From: Deltaproteobacteria bacterium
GTDB taxonomy: Bacteria > Desulfobacterota > Desulfobulbia > Desulfobulbales > JAGXFP01
Assembly: GCA_020056965.1 (NCBI GenBank)
Contig: JAGVGT010000065.1
Location: 1 to 64,000, forward strand
Length of the DNA stretch: 64,000 nt
Direction: 5' to 3'
Numbering within the stretch: position 1 is the stretch's first letter; each line of letters starts with the position of its first letter. This document shows, piece after piece, positions 8,937 through 16,391 of this stretch. A program made the position numbers and the translations under genes. The notes under the pieces were generated by a model. The model ran no database searches. It was not told the origin of the DNA and saw nothing but the letters and a program-made list of their open reading frames with translations.

Positions 8937-9554
8937 ATGTCTGAAGGAAAGATCCTTGATATCGCGCACATCAGTTTCTTGGATATGATCAAGGTCATGA
9001 TCACCATGAGCGGCGCTGCCTCCGCCAAGGGCGCCCTGATCAGAAACGCGATTAACACCGCCGAGAAGATTAAAGAGGTTGATTATCCCACCTTCGAAGA
9101 TTTTCTGGCGGCCATTGAAAATTCCACTAATCCCATCACCCAGGTTGAGGGCAAGGCCACCCACCAGGGCGGGTTTGTCTTCGGCTTGACCAACTGTCCC
9201 TTTGGGCCGTCGATAAAAAATTATATGGGGGTCTTCGAAAAGTTGCCGGAGGGTTATGCGGATTTCACCGAAGAGTTCAACAAACCCAGCAAGGTCACCG
9301 AGATCTACCGGGTTGGTGAAGGCGCCGGAGTGAGTCCGTTCTGCTCGGTGCATCAGCCGATGCGCAGCGCCGTCGCCGAAAGAATCAGCATCGGTGGTAA
9401 GAAAATTAAGATTTACCAGTTGGGCTGTAAAGCCGGTTCTGGCAAGAAGGGGTTTGCCGACCGCTGGCTGGCGGAAACCGGGATCTCCCGGGAAGTGGTT
9501 GACAAGACCCTTGATAATCACATGTGCTGCTACTATCTGCAGATAGTCGATTAA
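8937..9554 (+). CDS. conserved cysteine-rich protein of unknown function
   Basis: A 205-residue soluble protein whose stop-start spacing to the Roadblock gene is only 32 bp, with GGAGG before ATG 8937. I do not recognise a named domain with certainty. Its second half has an arrangement of Cys/His residues that looks like a metal or Fe-S site: Cys87 (NCPFGPS), Cys136 and His139 (PFCSVHQPMRSA), Cys164 (YQLGCKAGSG) and Cys197-Cys198 (HMCCYYLQ). The layout faintly recalls V4R-type small-molecule sensor domains. Position in the cluster suggests a sensory or adaptor role with the Roadblock and ParA-like proteins, which is inference. Confidence 0.75.
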   Translation: MSEGKILDIAHISFLDMIKVMITMSGAASAKGALIRNAINTAEKIKEVDYPTFEDFLAAIENSTNPITQVEGKATHQGGFVFGLTNCPFGPSIKNYMGVFEKLPEGYADFTEEFNKPSKVTEIYRVGEGAGVSPFCSVHQPMRSAVAERISIGGKKIKIYQLGCKAGSGKKGFADRWLAETGISREVVDKTLDNHMCCYYLQIVD

Positions 9555-9759
9555 GGACGGTCGCGTAATAAATTGGGCTATTGTCTTGTTTTGCGACTCC
9601 TTCTGCAGTCATGGTAAGTAAGAATTGCCTGGGCAATATTTTTTCAACGGCTTTTCTGCCGTTTGGCTGTCCAGAGCGACCGGATGATTATGTTGTGACG
9701 GCTTAATGGCCACCGTCTTGCCTCAGGCCAATGGAACACTGTCCAAAAACGACAACAAA

Positions 9760-10986
9760 ATGAACAGAAAAATTGCCGTATTGAGTCAGAAGGGTGGGGT
9801 AGGCAAGACCACCATCGCCTTGAATCTGGCCTACTCATTGTGTCGGATTGGCGGCATGAAGATCATGGTCATCGATGCCGATCTCCAAGGGGGGATCGCC
9901 TCGGCGGTCAATCTGAAGCCGGATAAGGGATTGGTGCAGATTCTTCGGGGCGAATGCAGTTTAAAGGAAGCCCTGATTCCCTTGAAGGGTGACAACCTGG
10001 TTTTGCTGGCCAACGGCATCCAAGTCCCGGAAGATATTCTTTTTCTCGAAGAACAGGCCATCTCCGGGGAGTTGCGGGCGATTTTAGCGGTGTTCGGGGA
10101 GTACGATTTCGTGCTCTACGATTCACCGGCCGGCATCGGCGCCATAAGTCGGGAAATTCTTGCGGTCTGTAACAGCTTTATCCAGGTTATCGACTGTCGG
10201 GCCGGCACGGTCAAGAGCATGGCCAAGCTCCTGAAGCTTTCCAGTTGGATAAAGAGACAGGTCAATCCAGGCCTCTATCTTGAAGGAGTGGTGGTCAATC
10301 GTTTTCGCCCGGAGAGCGTCATTCAGGCCAAGATTCTTGAGCGGGTAAAATCGCGTTTTCCGGCCCGTTTGTTTTTTGAAACCCTGATCGTTGATGACCC
10401 GGTATTCGAGCATGCCTCCATCAAAGGCTTGCCGGTGGAGAGGTTTGCCGACGGCAAGCAGGCGACCAAGGCCTTTCTGGCGATGGCCATCGAGGTCTGC
10501 GCCAAGAAAATGCAGTCCCAGGAAGATATTAACGCCCTGGCCGGTTTGGCCTTGGGGGACGAGGTCGGTGACCTTGGGCAGCTGTTCAGGAAGGAAGGGG
10601 ATGAGGCCCTCAGCAAGACCCCTATCCATGGAGACCGGGTTACTGAAATTCTGCGGGAGCTTTGCGGCAACTGCGGCTGCCGGGGCGCGGTGGTGGCCGA
10701 CGAGATGGGGCTGCCGCTGGCCGAGCATCAAAGCCCCTTCGGGGTGGATGCCCTGGCGACCTATGGTTCAATTCTAGGCGAGGCATTGGTTGGGGCCGAC
10801 AATATTCTGAAGATGTCCGAGGCCAACAATATCGTCATGGACATCAATGATGATGAGAAGTTGGTAATGCGCCGTTTTCCCATCATGGACAGCAACTATT
10901 TCTTGCTCGCAGTCTGTCCCCAAGAGGCCGAGGTGCTTGGCGAGCTGGAGTATGCCACTGATCGGATCGCTGCCGAGTTGTACTAA
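9760..10986 (+). CDS. ParA/MinD-like ATPase with C-terminal Roadblock-like domain
   Basis: A 408-residue protein. Residues 1-255 are a ParA/MinD-type deviant-Walker P-loop ATPase: SQKGGVGKTTIALNLAYSL at the N-terminus, VIDADLQGG (Walker A') and YDFVLYDSPAGIG (Walker B). Residues about 290-408 (GCRGAVVADEMGLPLAEHQ ... YFLLAVCPQEAEVLGELEYA) have the length and pattern of a Roadblock/LC7 domain, in the place where MinD has its membrane-targeting helix. ATG 9760 directly precedes the ATPase fold; an in-frame ATG at 9706 would add 18 residues. Neither has a clear ribosome-binding site. ParA-family ATPases position cellular machines, so this fusion could link positioning to Roadblock signalling (inference). 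Confidence 0.8.
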   Translation: MNRKIAVLSQKGGVGKTTIALNLAYSLCRIGGMKIMVIDADLQGGIASAVNLKPDKGLVQILRGECSLKEALIPLKGDNLVLLANGIQVPEDILFLEEQAISGELRAILAVFGEYDFVLYDSPAGIGAISREILAVCNSFIQVIDCRAGTVKSMAKLLKLSSWIKRQVNPGLYLEGVVVNRFRPESVIQAKILERVKSRFPARLFFETLIVDDPVFEHASIKGLPVERFADGKQATKAFLAMAIEVCAKKMQSQEDINALAGLALGDEVGDLGQLFRKEGDEALSKTPIHGDRVTEILRELCGNCGCRGAVVADEMGLPLAEHQSPFGVDALATYGSILGEALVGADNILKMSEANNIVMDINDDEKLVMRRFPIMDSNYFLLAVCPQEAEVLGELEYATDRIAAELY

Positions 10987-11177
10987 GCCGTTATTGGATG
11001 TCGTGTCCCGGCCTTTAGAGCGTAGCGAATGGTCAGAAAATGTGATGGGGTGCCTTTCGTAACGGCAGCTGATCGCCGCTCGCGTAGGGACGGTTGGTCG
11101 TGGCTGTCCCTCCTGCCTACTGTTGCATCTCCTGGGCGAAGTGGCGGTGTGATGCTCGAAGAGTCTGGTCGGAGGTT
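10987..11177. other. convergent intergenic spacer
   Basis: The 191 bp between the converging ParA-like and PilZ genes contain no credible frame. A degenerate palindrome near 11086-11120 (GTAGGGACGG ... CTGTCCCTCC) resembles the GGACGGCTC hairpin at 37500. No clean terminator with a T-run is seen. Confidence 0.4.
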
Positions 11178-12338
11178 CTAATCCGGCCGTCCCGGCAAAC
11201 TTTCCTCAGTCGTCATCTGCCGTGAGGTGGCCCCCACGGCATTGGCGAAGACTATCAGCAGCCCCCGCAGCCGCGGCGGCATTTCATTAAACTGGATACC
11301 GATGGCGTAAGTGTCTTCGCCATCCAGGTCAGTTTCCTTGTACCAAGCCAACCGCCCAAGAATAGTCAGAGAGATGGACTCGTCCGGCAGGCTGATACTC
11401 AGTCTGGTTTTCCGGTTTACCATGTCCTCAATGGGCAGATCCCGGTATCTGGGATCGACAATTACGCACACCCCGCCCAAGGACATGTCACTGGTGAAAC
11501 ACTTGACGACAACCGGGTATTTGCCTGGGTCTCTGGCGAAAATCTCCAGATGCAGGGTGATGGAGAGATGTCGTCGGGAGGTCTTTCGGTAAAATTTGGT
11601 CGGTTTGTCCTCTTCTGCAAGGGCTTGGTCTTCCATGAGCCCCTTCAGGCCGATCTGGAGGTCGGGATGTTCCCAGCAGAGGGTCAGTAGATCCGGTTTA
11701 GATATCTTGAGCAGTTCAACCTCGGTCAGGGTCTTGACCAGATTCCCGTGGCTTTTCTCCGCCGAGTAAGGATAGCGATCTCCGAAAAAATCGTTCTCCC
11801 TGAGGATGCAGGCATGGTCCCCCCCCTGGGGCCCATTGTCATCGGGGGCGGTTGAAGCCAGGTTCCCGTAGACTACCAGAAACAATGAGTCCTCGACTTC
11901 TCCGGCCTTACGGACGACGCTGTGCGGGGGGTATCTTACCAGTACGCCTTTTTTTAGTACCGCCGACAGCTCACGGTGGGACATTTTGGCAAAGCATTCG
12001 GCGATGGCCGAGGAGTGTGAGTCTTTGCGCCGCAACTGTGAATGCAGGAGGCGAAAGTCGTTGGGGGTGGGGCGAATTATCGCCCAGGCACGTAACAGGG
12101 CTGCGATGCCTTGCAGGCTTTTGCCCTGCTCCATGAAGAGATGGTAGGCCTTTCGGTAGGTCTTGTCGGCCTCGATGAACGATTTGTTGCCTTTATGGAA
12201 ATCAGCCAGAAGTCGGTAAAGCCACGGATCGCTCGGAGAGTTTTTCAGTGCTTTTCGGAATTCGTCACCGCTGCACAATTTTCTGGTTCCGCTGATCAGC
12301 TGCTCAAAAACACTGTCGGCAGTTATTTCTCCGGCCAT
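11178..12338 (-). CDS. cyclic-nucleotide-binding-like and PilZ domain protein with TPR-like N-terminus
   Basis: A 386-residue cytoplasmic protein. Residues about 35-100 form TPR-like helices (DPWLYRLLADFHKGNKSF ...). Residues about 125-255 fit a cNMP/CRP-type beta-barrel (LKKGVLVRYPPHSVVRKAGE ... DSLFLVVYGNLAS ... ENDFFGDRYPYS). Residues about 265-375 are a PilZ domain with the c-di-GMP-binding arginines in RKTSRRH and the DMSLGG motif. It would respond to c-di-GMP and perhaps a second nucleotide. ATG 12338 is chosen over TTG 12347. It is transcribed toward the ParA-like gene, so it is a neighbour rather than an operon member. Confidence 0.85.
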   Translation of the reverse strand: MAGEITADSVFEQLISGTRKLCSGDEFRKALKNSPSDPWLYRLLADFHKGNKSFIEADKTYRKAYHLFMEQGKSLQGIAALLRAWAIIRPTPNDFRLLHSQLRRKDSHSSAIAECFAKMSHRELSAVLKKGVLVRYPPHSVVRKAGEVEDSLFLVVYGNLASTAPDDNGPQGGDHACILRENDFFGDRYPYSAEKSHGNLVKTLTEVELLKISKPDLLTLCWEHPDLQIGLKGLMEDQALAEEDKPTKFYRKTSRRHLSITLHLEIFARDPGKYPVVVKCFTSDMSLGGVCVIVDPRYRDLPIEDMVNRKTRLSISLPDESISLTILGRLAWYKETDLDGEDTYAIGIQFNEMPPRLRGLLIVFANAVGATSRQMTTEESLPGRPD

Positions 12339-12603
12339 AAGAACCAACTTGAAGGTAGAGTGGTAATTTGCATCGGTTGATGCGGGAATCTTGAAGACGA
12401 TTTCGATTATAACATTCGAGTAATGCCTGTGCCATTAATAAAGTCCTCATGCCAGTCCACAGGTTAGATCAGGTTAGAAGCGATCTCAGTTTGGGTTTGC
12501 CGGTATTTTCTGGAAGATAGTTGTTTGAGAGCCAAGCTTGGATAGGTTATATTTTGTCGGGTTTGTTTGCTTACGGGGTGACGCTTTCGCAAAGGAGGAA
12601 TCG

Positions 12604-13110
12604 ATGAAAAAAATTAGTTCGCTAACAGTGATGTGCCTGATAATTTTCTTGTTTATAGGTGGAGTTGGGCGAGCCGAGCAGCACGATCGGCTGCTACCAC
12701 TTCTGGGTAACTTGGAGAGGTGGCAGACTCAACCGGCTAAAGGGATGAGTCTGGTTTCGGCGCAGATGAAGATGATCAGTGCAAGTCGTATATATAACCA
12801 GGCCGATAAGAATTTGAACGTGACCATCATGGTGAACAGCGGACCGGTCTTGGACAGCGATCTCCAGGAGTCCAGTTCCGACAACGAGGTCACCAGGGAA
12901 CAGACTCAGCTGATTGACGGCTTCTGGGTAAAGTCCAGTCACAACAAAAAAAGTAGTTCCGGTGAGTTAATCGTTTATCTTGACTACAATCAGGATGCCA
13001 GTGGTCTGCTGGTGGCTGATTACTCGCAAATGAGCGATGACGAGGTTTTGAAGGTTGTCAGAAGTATGGATTGGGTGAAGATTAAGGGGGTTGTGTCTAA
13101 GTTGTTGTGA
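12604..13110 (+). CDS. exported protein of unknown function
   Basis: A 168-residue protein with a typical signal peptide (MKKISSLTVMCLIIFLFIGG ... GRAEQ). The mature part has no motif I recognise; it starts with a segment rich in Leu/Arg/Gln (HDRLLPLLGNLERWQTQPAK) and is otherwise polar and beta-rich. ATG 12604 is preceded by AAAGGAGGAATCG, an almost perfect ribosome-binding site, which rules out the longer frame from 12538. It likely acts in the periplasm or on the envelope. Confidence 0.8.
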   Translation: MKKISSLTVMCLIIFLFIGGVGRAEQHDRLLPLLGNLERWQTQPAKGMSLVSAQMKMISASRIYNQADKNLNVTIMVNSGPVLDSDLQESSSDNEVTREQTQLIDGFWVKSSHNKKSSSGELIVYLDYNQDASGLLVADYSQMSDDEVLKVVRSMDWVKIKGVVSKLL

Positions 13111-13261
13111 AGTTGTTGTCAGTGAACCTCGGGTGGAGTGGAAAAGATGTTAGCGCATTCATTTTTTTCTTGCCGAACCTGTTTCGTGTTGTTAGAGAAA
13201 CCTGAGTTGTGTAAGGCTGTATGGTGGTAAGTGTTTCATTATCAACTTGGGGGTAGCAACT

Positions 13262-13474
13262 ATGTCAGAGCGGCAAACTGGGGTGGTGAAGTGGTTCAAT
13301 ACGGCTAAAGGTTGGGGGTTTATCACCAGCGCGTCTGGGGATGATGTTTTCGTCCATTACCGGGAGATCCGGGGGGACGGCTTCAAGAACCTCGAAGAGG
13401 GGCAGACGGTGGAGTTCAGTGTAATTGAAAGCCAGAAGGGGTTGGCGGCAGCCGATGTCCATGGCGTTGAATGA
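13262..13474 (+). CDS. cold-shock domain protein (CspA family)
   Basis: A 70-residue single cold-shock domain. RNP1 is KGWGFIT and RNP2 is DDVFVHY; ATG 13262 fits the family start ([13 protein letters not shown]), whereas the in-frame TTG at 13247 does not. Cold-shock proteins bind single-stranded RNA/DNA and melt secondary structure. The 150-nt untranslated-looking leader is compatible with the long leaders of csp genes, but I could not identify a specific thermosensor fold. A strong terminator follows. Confidence 0.95.
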   Translation: MSERQTGVVKWFNTAKGWGFITSASGDDVFVHYREIRGDGFKNLEEGQTVEFSVIESQKGLAAADVHGVE

Positions 13475-13525
13475 CGAGAGTGGGACGAGCGGGACAGCAA
13501 TCTTGTCCTAGGCGATAATTTTCCG

Positions 13526-13559
13526 ATGGGGGCCGAATTAAATCGGCCCCCATTTTTTT
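13526..13559 (+). terminator. intrinsic terminator after cold-shock gene
   Basis: An 11-bp stem (ATGGGGGCCGA / TCGGCCCCCAT, loop ATTAAA) is followed by a run of seven T. It lies about 50 nt downstream of the cold-shock stop codon. Confidence 0.92.
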
Positions 13560-13644
13560 GTCTTCACTGTGCTGGTGACTTGAGATTCGGGGGATAGGCC
13601 CGGCAGTCCTCTTGGGTGGGGGCTGTGAGAGCGGTTTCGGCTGA

Positions 13645-13685
13645 TAATACGACAAAGCCGGCCGTTGGCCGGCTTTGTCGTATTA
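13645..13685. terminator. perfect 19-bp palindrome between convergent genes
   Basis: A perfect 19-bp inverted repeat (TAATACGACAAAGCCGGCC on the left arm) with a 3-nt GTT loop. It lies 18 bp from the stop of the Bax-inhibitor-like gene and could terminate transcription from that gene. T residues within and after the arm are limited, so the mechanism may be a stable hairpin rather than a canonical T-tract. Confidence 0.7.
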
Positions 13686-13702
13686 CGGGTATGCGGTCAT
13701 GC

Positions 13703-14422
13703 CTACCGGCGGTCGCCTAGTAACCTCAGCAAGCTGAGGAACAGGTTAATGAAATCCAGGTAGAGGCTGAGTGCGCCCATGATCGCACCCTTGCGGATGG
13801 CGCTGTTTCCCTCGGTCATGACGCTGCCGCCGAATCTGGAAATTTTCTGGATATCGTAGGCGGTCAGACCGGTGAAGACGAGGACGCCGATGACCGAAAT
13901 AGCCCACTCCACCGCCGGGCTGTGCATGAACATGTTAACCAGACTGGCCAGGATGATGCCGATCAGACCCATGAACATGAAGGAGCCCATGCCGGTAAGA
14001 TCCCGTTTGGTGACGGTTCCGTAAACGGCCATGGCCGCAAACATGCCGCCGGCCACGGCAAAGGTGGTGGCTACCGAGGCTGCGGTGTACATCAGGAGTA
14101 CCGCAGCCATGGTCACGCCGTTCAGGGCCGAGTAGATCAAAAACAGGGCGGTTGCTGTGGTGGCGGTCATTTTTTCAATGCGGGCGGAAAGGTAGAGTAC
14201 CATCCCTAGTTCGCCGAAGATGAGGGCGTAAAAGACCAGCTTGTTGCCGAAAATCAGTTGCTGGGCGGCGGGAGAATTGGCTACTGCAAAGGCCAAACCG
14301 GCGGTGAGGGCCAGGCCTACCGCCATCCAGTTGAATACCTTTGCCAGAAAAGTTGTGGTGACCTGGGCGGCCGCCGGGTTCAGCGGATATGACGACCGTT
14401 GCTGGTCATGCTGTCCAAACAT
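13703..14422 (-). CDS. Bax inhibitor-1/YccA family membrane protein
   Basis: A 239-residue inner-membrane protein with about seven hydrophobic segments. Family features include the N-terminal segment TTFLAKVFNWMAVGLALTAG and the near-C-terminal TAYDIQKISRFG, which holds the conserved Asp of the BI-1 calcium/proton sensor. Bacterial members are thought to be pH-sensitive calcium leak channels or regulators of membrane protease FtsH. ATG 14422 follows an AGGAGC sequence. Single gene, converging on the cold-shock gene. Confidence 0.93.
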   Translation of the reverse strand: MFGQHDQQRSSYPLNPAAAQVTTTFLAKVFNWMAVGLALTAGLAFAVANSPAAQQLIFGNKLVFYALIFGELGMVLYLSARIEKMTATTATALFLIYSALNGVTMAAVLLMYTAASVATTFAVAGGMFAAMAVYGTVTKRDLTGMGSFMFMGLIGIILASLVNMFMHSPAVEWAISVIGVLVFTGLTAYDIQKISRFGGSVMTEGNSAIRKGAIMGALSLYLDFINLFLSLLRLLGDRR

Positions 14423-14735
14423 TGTTGCTCCTCCGATGATGACTGCGTGTTTAGGGCGATCCCGTAATGTTGTGATGTCTGTTTTCAGGTTTGGTTGAAA
14501 AATCAGGCTCTCGTTCCCGTCAAATCCTTAATTATAAGAACTCGGGGTGGAGTATTTGTGGTTACGTGCTGTTTACGAATTGTATCACGAACAAGCAGTT
14601 TAATCATTCTGTGGCATGGCGCAAGCGAAAACGCCAACAGCTGACACAGCCGAAACAGCGGGTGGTTCGGTGATCTTGGGTTGACAAAGTTATACACATG
14701 AACCTGAATTGTAATTATATAGTTTTCCTGGGTCT
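14423..14735. other. divergent intergenic region with putative promoters
   Basis: 313 bp of AT-rich DNA separate the divergent Bax-inhibitor-like gene and the unknown gene at 14736. TTGACA at 14682-14687 could be a -35 element for the rightward gene, but no convincing -10 lies at the right distance. No credible gene is present. Confidence 0.4.
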
Positions 14736-15455
14736 GTGCTCCCAGAGACCAGTGAGGGAAAAGTAGATTGGCGCAAACTTTCGCAGTTGAGGCTGCCTGA
14801 GCCTGTGTTAGCAAACGGCTTTGTGCTCTGGCTTGATTTAAACAGTTTGGTGGTGGTGATGGGCGATAATCCCGGTCCGATCGGCAAAAAGTGGTACGAA
14901 AATTATCTGCCGTTTGTGGCCAAAAGTCCGGCGATTCAGGCTGAGTGGCTGGTTGTCGAACTCTCGCGGCTGAGGCTTTCAGAAGGTAAAGAAATAAGCG
15001 GAGTGTTGTCCAGAGAGGAAATCAAGCCCTATATCCGTTTGTTTCTGGAAAATTGCGATACCGGCTTGGGTGGATGGACGGGTGAGGTTGGCGCGGATGA
15101 GCAGATGGTTGCCCTGCTGGAGGAGATCGGCGAGGACAATATACTGCTGATGATTGAATGCGCAGAAATCTATGACATTCCGAAACTCTTCAAACTATTG
15201 GGTCATCCGACCCTGGAACAGGCGGTGATAGCTTTGAAGAAGGTCTCGCCACCTTATGAGAAGAATCCGCTGCTCATCATCGACCGGGTATTTCACGCCA
15301 TCCGGGAGAAATCCGGGCAGCTACTGGAGGAGGCAGCGGCCGGGGTGCTGGTCAGTAGTGATGCCCCGGCGGACTTTGCCGACAATTACGAAAGATTTAA
15401 GGAGATCATGATGGACGAACACATTCTTGGTCTTCTATATCCTAAGGCCAAATAG
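14736..15455 (+). CDS. conserved hypothetical protein
   Basis: A 239-residue soluble, largely helical protein that I do not recognise. There is no signal peptide, transmembrane segment or clear catalytic motif. The second half (EIYDIPKLFKLLGHPTLEQA ... NPLLIIDRVFHAIREKSG) looks like helical hairpins. GTG 14736 gives the longest product; there is no strong ribosome-binding site, so a shorter start is possible. It is followed within 20 bp by a bidirectional terminator, so it forms a single-gene unit. Confidence 0.7.
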   Translation: MLPETSEGKVDWRKLSQLRLPEPVLANGFVLWLDLNSLVVVMGDNPGPIGKKWYENYLPFVAKSPAIQAEWLVVELSRLRLSEGKEISGVLSREEIKPYIRLFLENCDTGLGGWTGEVGADEQMVALLEEIGEDNILLMIECAEIYDIPKLFKLLGHPTLEQAVIALKKVSPPYEKNPLLIIDRVFHAIREKSGQLLEEAAAGVLVSSDAPADFADNYERFKEIMMDEHILGLLYPKAK

Positions 15456-15473
15456 CTGTCCAAAAATGGTAAA

Positions 15474-15499
15474 AAAACCGTGCCGAGTGGCACGGTTTT
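15474..15499. terminator. bidirectional intrinsic terminator
   Basis: An 11-bp stem (AAAACCGTGCC / GGCACGGTTTT, loop GAGT) with an A-tract before and T-rich sequence after. It lies between the convergent gene at 14736 and the PxxKW gene and can serve both strands. Confidence 0.9.
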
Positions 15500-15517
15500 C
15501 GTTGTCCAAAGCCGCAG

Positions 15518-15802
15518 TTACTTGCGGCCGGACATGGCCCGTTTCGATGCTTTCAGCGGGTTGACCTTGGTCTTGGCGGTGGCCAGTTCTAGCTTGACGT
15601 GGGTGGCAAAGTTGCATAAACCCAAGCGCCATTTGGCTTCTGGGGATACGTAGGTCTTGCAATACTTCGTATCGGCGGCTTCAACTATACGCTCACATCC
15701 TTCGCACTTTTCAGAGATCGGATTGAATAATCCACTGCTGTAGCGAGCTAATGGGTCAGTGCCGTCAGACTTACCGGTTTTTGCTGAAGTTGGTTGAGCC
15801 AT
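15518..15802 (-). CDS. PxxKW family cysteine-rich protein
   Basis: A 94-residue protein matching the small PxxKW family seen mainly in Desulfobacterota: CEGCERI, KYCKTYVSPEAKW (the PxxKW motif), then GLCNFATHV. Four cysteines plus a His make a metal or Fe-S site plausible, but the family has no established function to my knowledge. ATG 15802 is preceded on its strand by AGGAGGAAC; the longer frame to 15835 lacks such a site. The C-terminus is Lys-rich. Confidence 0.85.
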   Translation of the reverse strand: MAQPTSAKTGKSDGTDPLARYSSGLFNPISEKCEGCERIVEAADTKYCKTYVSPEAKWRLGLCNFATHVKLELATAKTKVNPLKASKRAMSGRK

Positions 15803-15835
15803 GTTGTTCCTCCTGAGCTGCCTGAAGGCAGCCAA

Positions 15836-16391
15836 AAAAATATCGGTTATTTTTATTTAGATGTTGGGAGACTGTTATTATCAGTTCTCAATAAGTGAGC
15901 CAATTTTTTTATCTTAAATAACCTTCAATGTCAATATCAAATAAGTAAACATGATGTTGTCGAGGAGTTGATTAGGGCAGTCTGATCTGGTAGAATTACC
16001 GAGGGTTATGCGAGGCTAATTGTAATTAATTCAGTTAGTTGCTTTCGCCGTTGCCGGCATATTTATTTCGTCTTTCGATATTTCCAGGATGTTTTAATCT
16101 GCCGGTGTTTCTCGGTGTAGATGGTGCGTGTGTCGGAATTATTCTATTGATTTTAATGAGTTATTTATTTATAAATTTTTTTTGAAGGATATCCATCGCA
16201 GGCGGACGCCAGGTTGATACCGGGCTTGGTGCCGTTATTCGGGCCGCTGATATTTGACTCCCAGGAACACGCTTGATGGGTCGTAGATAAAGACCATGCG
16301 AAATTAAGTCATTATTGCCTGTTGTTCTGGGCATGACGAAGTTCCTCGGCATACTTAACAAAGAGCCGGTTACGCTATGAGGTGTTAAATC
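15836..16391. other. 556-bp AT-rich gene-free region
   Basis: No credible gene was found on either strand. AT-rich DNA to about 16180 is followed by a GC-richer 16185-16360 stretch in which short frames look like decayed coding sequence (VDTGLGAVIRAADI in one frame, interrupted by stops). It likely holds promoters for the PxxKW and PilC-like genes; I could not fit a known riboswitch. Confidence 0.4.

Noticed and set aside
16161-16361. 66-codon leftward frame in the gene-free region before the PilC-like gene
   Set aside because: Covers the decayed-looking block, no ribosome-binding site and no family resemblance.
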